64,000 nt of DNA, taken from contig NZ_FXTC01000002.1 in assembly GCF_900182655.1 (NCBI RefSeq), forward strand, positions 372,001 to 436,000, in the 5' to 3' direction. Source of the stretch: Chryseobacterium rhizoplanae (GTDB lineage: Bacteria > Bacteroidota > Bacteroidia > Flavobacteriales > Weeksellaceae). Each line of letters begins with the position of its first letter. Position 1 is the first letter of the stretch. The notes under the pieces are model-generated. The model was given only the letters and a program-made list of their open reading frames with translations, had not been told where the DNA came from and searched no databases. Made by a program: the position numbers and the translations under genes. Shown here piece by piece: positions 62,016 to 64,000 of this stretch.

Positions 62016-62504
62016 CTACTTCGTTATATTCTTCATCATTTTTTCTACGAATTCAAAGGCGGCCGGGCAGATCACAGTATTTTTCAGCATCAAATTATTA
62101 ATCTGGTAGATCTTTTTACGGTCTGTATGAGGATATTCCCGGCAGGCTTTTGGCCTTACTTCATAGATAGAACAGGTATTGTCACTATTCAGGAAATAGC
62201 AGGGAAGATTCTGCAGTACTTTGTCATTGTCTTCGTCTACTCTTAAAAACTTGGCTTCAAAATCCGCAGATTTCATCCGTAGATGTTTGGCAATACGCTC
62301 AATATCTTTTTCGGTATACAAAGGACCGGTTGTTTTGCAGCAATTGGCACATTGTAAACAGTCTATTTCATCAAAAACTTCATCATGGGTTTCCTGCACA
62401 ATATAATCAAGGTTTTTGGGCGGTTTTTTCTTCAACCCGTCCAGAAATTTCTTATGCTCCTTCTGCTTTTGTATTGCTTGTTTTTTATAAAAATCTAAAT
62501 CCAT
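62016..62504 (-). CDS. YkgJ family cysteine-cluster protein
   Basis: A 162-residue soluble protein with the YkgJ motif CLQCANCCKTTG (Cys49, 52, 55, 56) and later cysteines in LPCYFLNSDNTCSIYEVRPKACREYPH and CPAAF, a pattern expected to bind zinc or an Fe-S cluster. Function unknown. Its ATG directly abuts the stop codon of the Kir gene with no gap, so translation is probably coupled. Confidence 0.9.
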   Translation of the reverse strand: MDLDFYKKQAIQKQKEHKKFLDGLKKKPPKNLDYIVQETHDEVFDEIDCLQCANCCKTTGPLYTEKDIERIAKHLRMKSADFEAKFLRVDEDNDKVLQNLPCYFLNSDNTCSIYEVRPKACREYPHTDRKKIYQINNLMLKNTVICPAAFEFVEKMMKNITK

Positions 62505-63476
62505 TTATTCATTATTTCCAGCTGAATCCGGAAGTTCTTCTTTCTTATATTCATTTATTTTATCCAGATCCAGAACCGTTGAGAGATTTTCTTTGTTAGG
62601 ATAGTACATAGGGACAAATTTAGCTCCGTATACAATTTCTCTGGTGGTATATGACGACCGCTGGACTACTGTATTGGAAAATACTTCATCAAATGCACGT
62701 ACCTGCACAATAAGTTCGAGGTCGGTATTTTTAAAGTCTTCTTCAGAAAAGCCATAAAATGGGGAGTTTTCATCTATTTTATGCACTACAGTCCAATTCA
62801 GAGCCAGTGTATTTATCTTACTCATCTGAGTAGTAAGCCTGTAAAAATTACTTTTTGCAACTCCGTTTTCTATCACTTCAATGGCCACAGATACAATTAC
62901 GTCTGCATCCGTCAAGGCATTATTTTTATAAGGAGCCAGCCTGAACATTAACGCTGAAGATTCTTGAAAAGGGGCAATAACTGCTATATCAGAAAATCTC
63001 AGATATGCTCTCGGTCTTGAAAATCTTCCGTAAAAAAGTCCCGTTGCAATGGCAAAGGTAAGCAATCCCAGAAAAGCCTCAAAAGTAGCCACAAGACTTG
63101 CCAAAAATCCCACCGGAGCTATTCTTCCATAACCAACCGTTGTAAACGTCTGTGAACTGAAAAAGAAAACGTCAATAAATTCGTTCAACGGGTCGCTTTT
63201 ATCTATTCCGGTAAGATGTTCTACACCAATCAGGTAATAGATCATTGCAAAAAGAAGATTGATCAGAATATAAGCTATGACCAGATAAGAGATAAAGCGA
63301 AATGAAGAAAGATTCAGCATGGTGTGATACCAGCTTAGCCTGTTGAAAACATTCACTCCTCTTCTCTGAACATTCGGAAGGCCGTCCTTATTAATAAATC
63401 TTCCGGAGGCATTAGTTCCGAAGCCACTGTTCTCCGCATTTTTCTGCCGGATCTTTTTTCTGAATCCTCCTGTCAT
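62505..63476 (-). CDS. inward-rectifier (Kir-type) potassium channel
   Basis: A 323-residue KirBac-type channel: slide helix region (about 45-60), two membrane helices (about 60-83 and 122-148), pore loop with selectivity filter TVGYG at 113-117 (SQTFTTVGYGRIAP), and a C-terminal immunoglobulin-like cytoplasmic domain (about 155-300; RPRAYLRFSDIAVIAPF, LMFRLAPYKNNALTDADV) as in KirBac1.1. Gating ligands are unknown. First gene of a two-gene unit with the YkgJ protein. The gene has two possible -7 elements upstream. Confidence 0.93.
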   Translation of the reverse strand: MTGGFRKKIRQKNAENSGFGTNASGRFINKDGLPNVQRRGVNVFNRLSWYHTMLNLSSFRFISYLVIAYILINLLFAMIYYLIGVEHLTGIDKSDPLNEFIDVFFFSSQTFTTVGYGRIAPVGFLASLVATFEAFLGLLTFAIATGLFYGRFSRPRAYLRFSDIAVIAPFQESSALMFRLAPYKNNALTDADVIVSVAIEVIENGVAKSNFYRLTTQMSKINTLALNWTVVHKIDENSPFYGFSEEDFKNTDLELIVQVRAFDEVFSNTVVQRSSYTTREIVYGAKFVPMYYPNKENLSTVLDLDKINEYKKEELPDSAGNNE

Positions 63477-63518
63477 TTTTTAAACATTTATTTTTTTGCA
63501 CAGTTTAAATTTCAACAG

Positions 63519-63526
63519 CAAACCTA
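63519..63526 (-). promoter_or_regulatory. proximal candidate -7 element of the Kir gene
   Basis: The minus strand reads TAGGTTTG, matching TAnnTTTG, 42 nt before the ATG at 63476. Confidence 0.4.
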
Positions 63527-63560
63527 GAATTTGCTTATCTGTTTTCTACTGTTTCCGGTG

Positions 63561-63568
63561 CAAAGATA
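63561..63568 (-). promoter_or_regulatory. distal candidate -7 element of the Kir gene
   Basis: The minus strand reads TATCTTTG, matching TAnnTTTG, 84 nt before the ATG at 63476. Confidence 0.45.
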
Positions 63569-63628
63569 AAATATTGTTTTGATGAATTTTATCAATTGAT
63601 TCATTTGAGTTTTAATTTGATTTTACAG

Positions 63629-63636
63629 TAAATTTG
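63629..63636 (+). promoter_or_regulatory. -7 element of the truncated hemoglobin gene
   Basis: TAAATTTG, exact consensus, ends 4 nt before the ATG at 63641. Confidence 0.55.
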
Positions 63637-63640
63637 GGAT

Positions 63641-64000
63641 ATGAAAAAGCTTGAATCAAGAGATGACATCGAACACCTGGTTAATTCATTTTATACAAAG
63701 GTTATTAAAGATGAAACCATAGGATTTTTCTTCAATGATATTGCTAAAGTAGATTGGGGTAAACATCTTCCTAAAATGTATTCTTTCTGGGAATCTATTC
63801 TTTTTGGGCAGATGTCTTATAAAGGAAATCCAATGGGCGTTCATTTCCCTATTAATGAGATACAGGCTATGGAGCAGAAACATTTTGACCGATGGCTAGA
63901 GCTTTGGCGTAATACTATTGAAGAGAACTTCGCAGGGGAAAACGCAGATATGGCTATCTACAAATCTGAAAACATAGCAAAACTAATGGCTTTCAAGATG
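63641..64000 (+). CDS. group III truncated hemoglobin, 3' end outside window
   Basis: 120 codons are open to the window edge, which is most of a group III truncated hemoglobin (usual length about 125-135). Recognisable pattern: DDIEHLVNSFYTKVIKDETIGFFF, YSFWESILFG, YKGNPMGVHFPI (His68, expected proximal heme ligand) and HFDRWLELWRNTI. The family binds O2 and NO in the cytoplasm, often in NO defence; role here is inferred. The ATG is the homologous start yet lies 4 nt after the -7 element. Confidence 0.9.
   Translation, partial: MKKLESRDDIEHLVNSFYTKVIKDETIGFFFNDIAKVDWGKHLPKMYSFWESILFGQMSYKGNPMGVHFPINEIQAMEQKHFDRWLELWRNTIEENFAGENADMAIYKSENIAKLMAFKM

Overview
The window is AT-rich, gene-dense chromosomal DNA of a Bacteroidota bacterium, almost certainly of the family Weeksellaceae and most like Chryseobacterium. 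This rests on GldH (gliding), two secreted proteins with type IX secretion C-terminal signals, tandem GLPGLI and DUF3078 genes, alternative complex III (actABCDEF), type III glutamine synthetase, a GG-leader peptide of the Chryseobacterium bacteriocin-like type, and repeated use of the Bacteroidota -7 promoter element TAnnTTTG. Ribosome binding sites are weak throughout, so several starts were set from the position of that element. No rRNA, tRNA, CRISPR array, prophage or insertion sequence was seen.

Layout. 1-5 kb: partial DUF6909 gene, glutamine synthetase III, an NlpC/P60 lipoprotein and a Qnr-like pentapeptide protein. 5.1-10.9 kb (minus): the elongasome operon mreB-mreC-mreD-mrdA-rodA. 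11.2-15.7 kb (plus): heme operon hemA-hemC-hemD-lipoprotein-hemE. 15.7-23 kb (mostly minus): T9SS cargo protein, a 41-aa GG-leader peptide (plus strand), sufS, prs-rplY, and a FadL porin with an SGNH esterase lipoprotein. 23.3-31.5 kb (plus): ricT-gldH-PBP1A, selO, a second T9SS protein and a polytopic DUF6080-like protein. 31.5-40.8 kb: SPOR protein (minus), then the six-gene ACIII operon. 40.8-48.4 kb: two orphan secreted or lipid-anchored proteins, apt, a large 25-bp inverted repeat, a TPR protein with ribH, an LtaS-like sulfatase-fold transferase and a YpfJ-type metallopeptidase. 48.4-55.1 kb: two GLPGLI genes (minus) and the iscA-type/sufB-GNAT-sufC-sufD cluster. 55.1-64 kb: two DUF3078 paralogues, rhomboid protease, dprA, gdhA, DUF1801 protein, a small low-complexity exported protein, a YkgJ protein with a Kir-type potassium channel, and a partial group III truncated hemoglobin.

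How the genes work together. Most are core functions: lateral wall synthesis (mre/mrd/rod plus a bifunctional PBP1A), tetrapyrrole synthesis from glutamyl-tRNA to uroporphyrinogen and decarboxylation, Fe-S assembly (SUF, with sufS about 33 kb from sufBCD), ammonium assimilation (GSIII and GDH), menaquinol oxidation (ACIII), and purine salvage and PRPP supply (apt, prs). I found no obvious multi-gene novel system. The most interesting items are the orphan cysteine-rich GG-leader peptide at 16745-16870, promoter elements lying only 4 nt before the start codons of selO and the hemoglobin gene, the REP-like inverted repeat after apt, a 56-bp identical block between the DUF3078 paralogues, a PrcB-like lipoprotein embedded in the heme operon, and two palindromes or repeats in divergent control regions.
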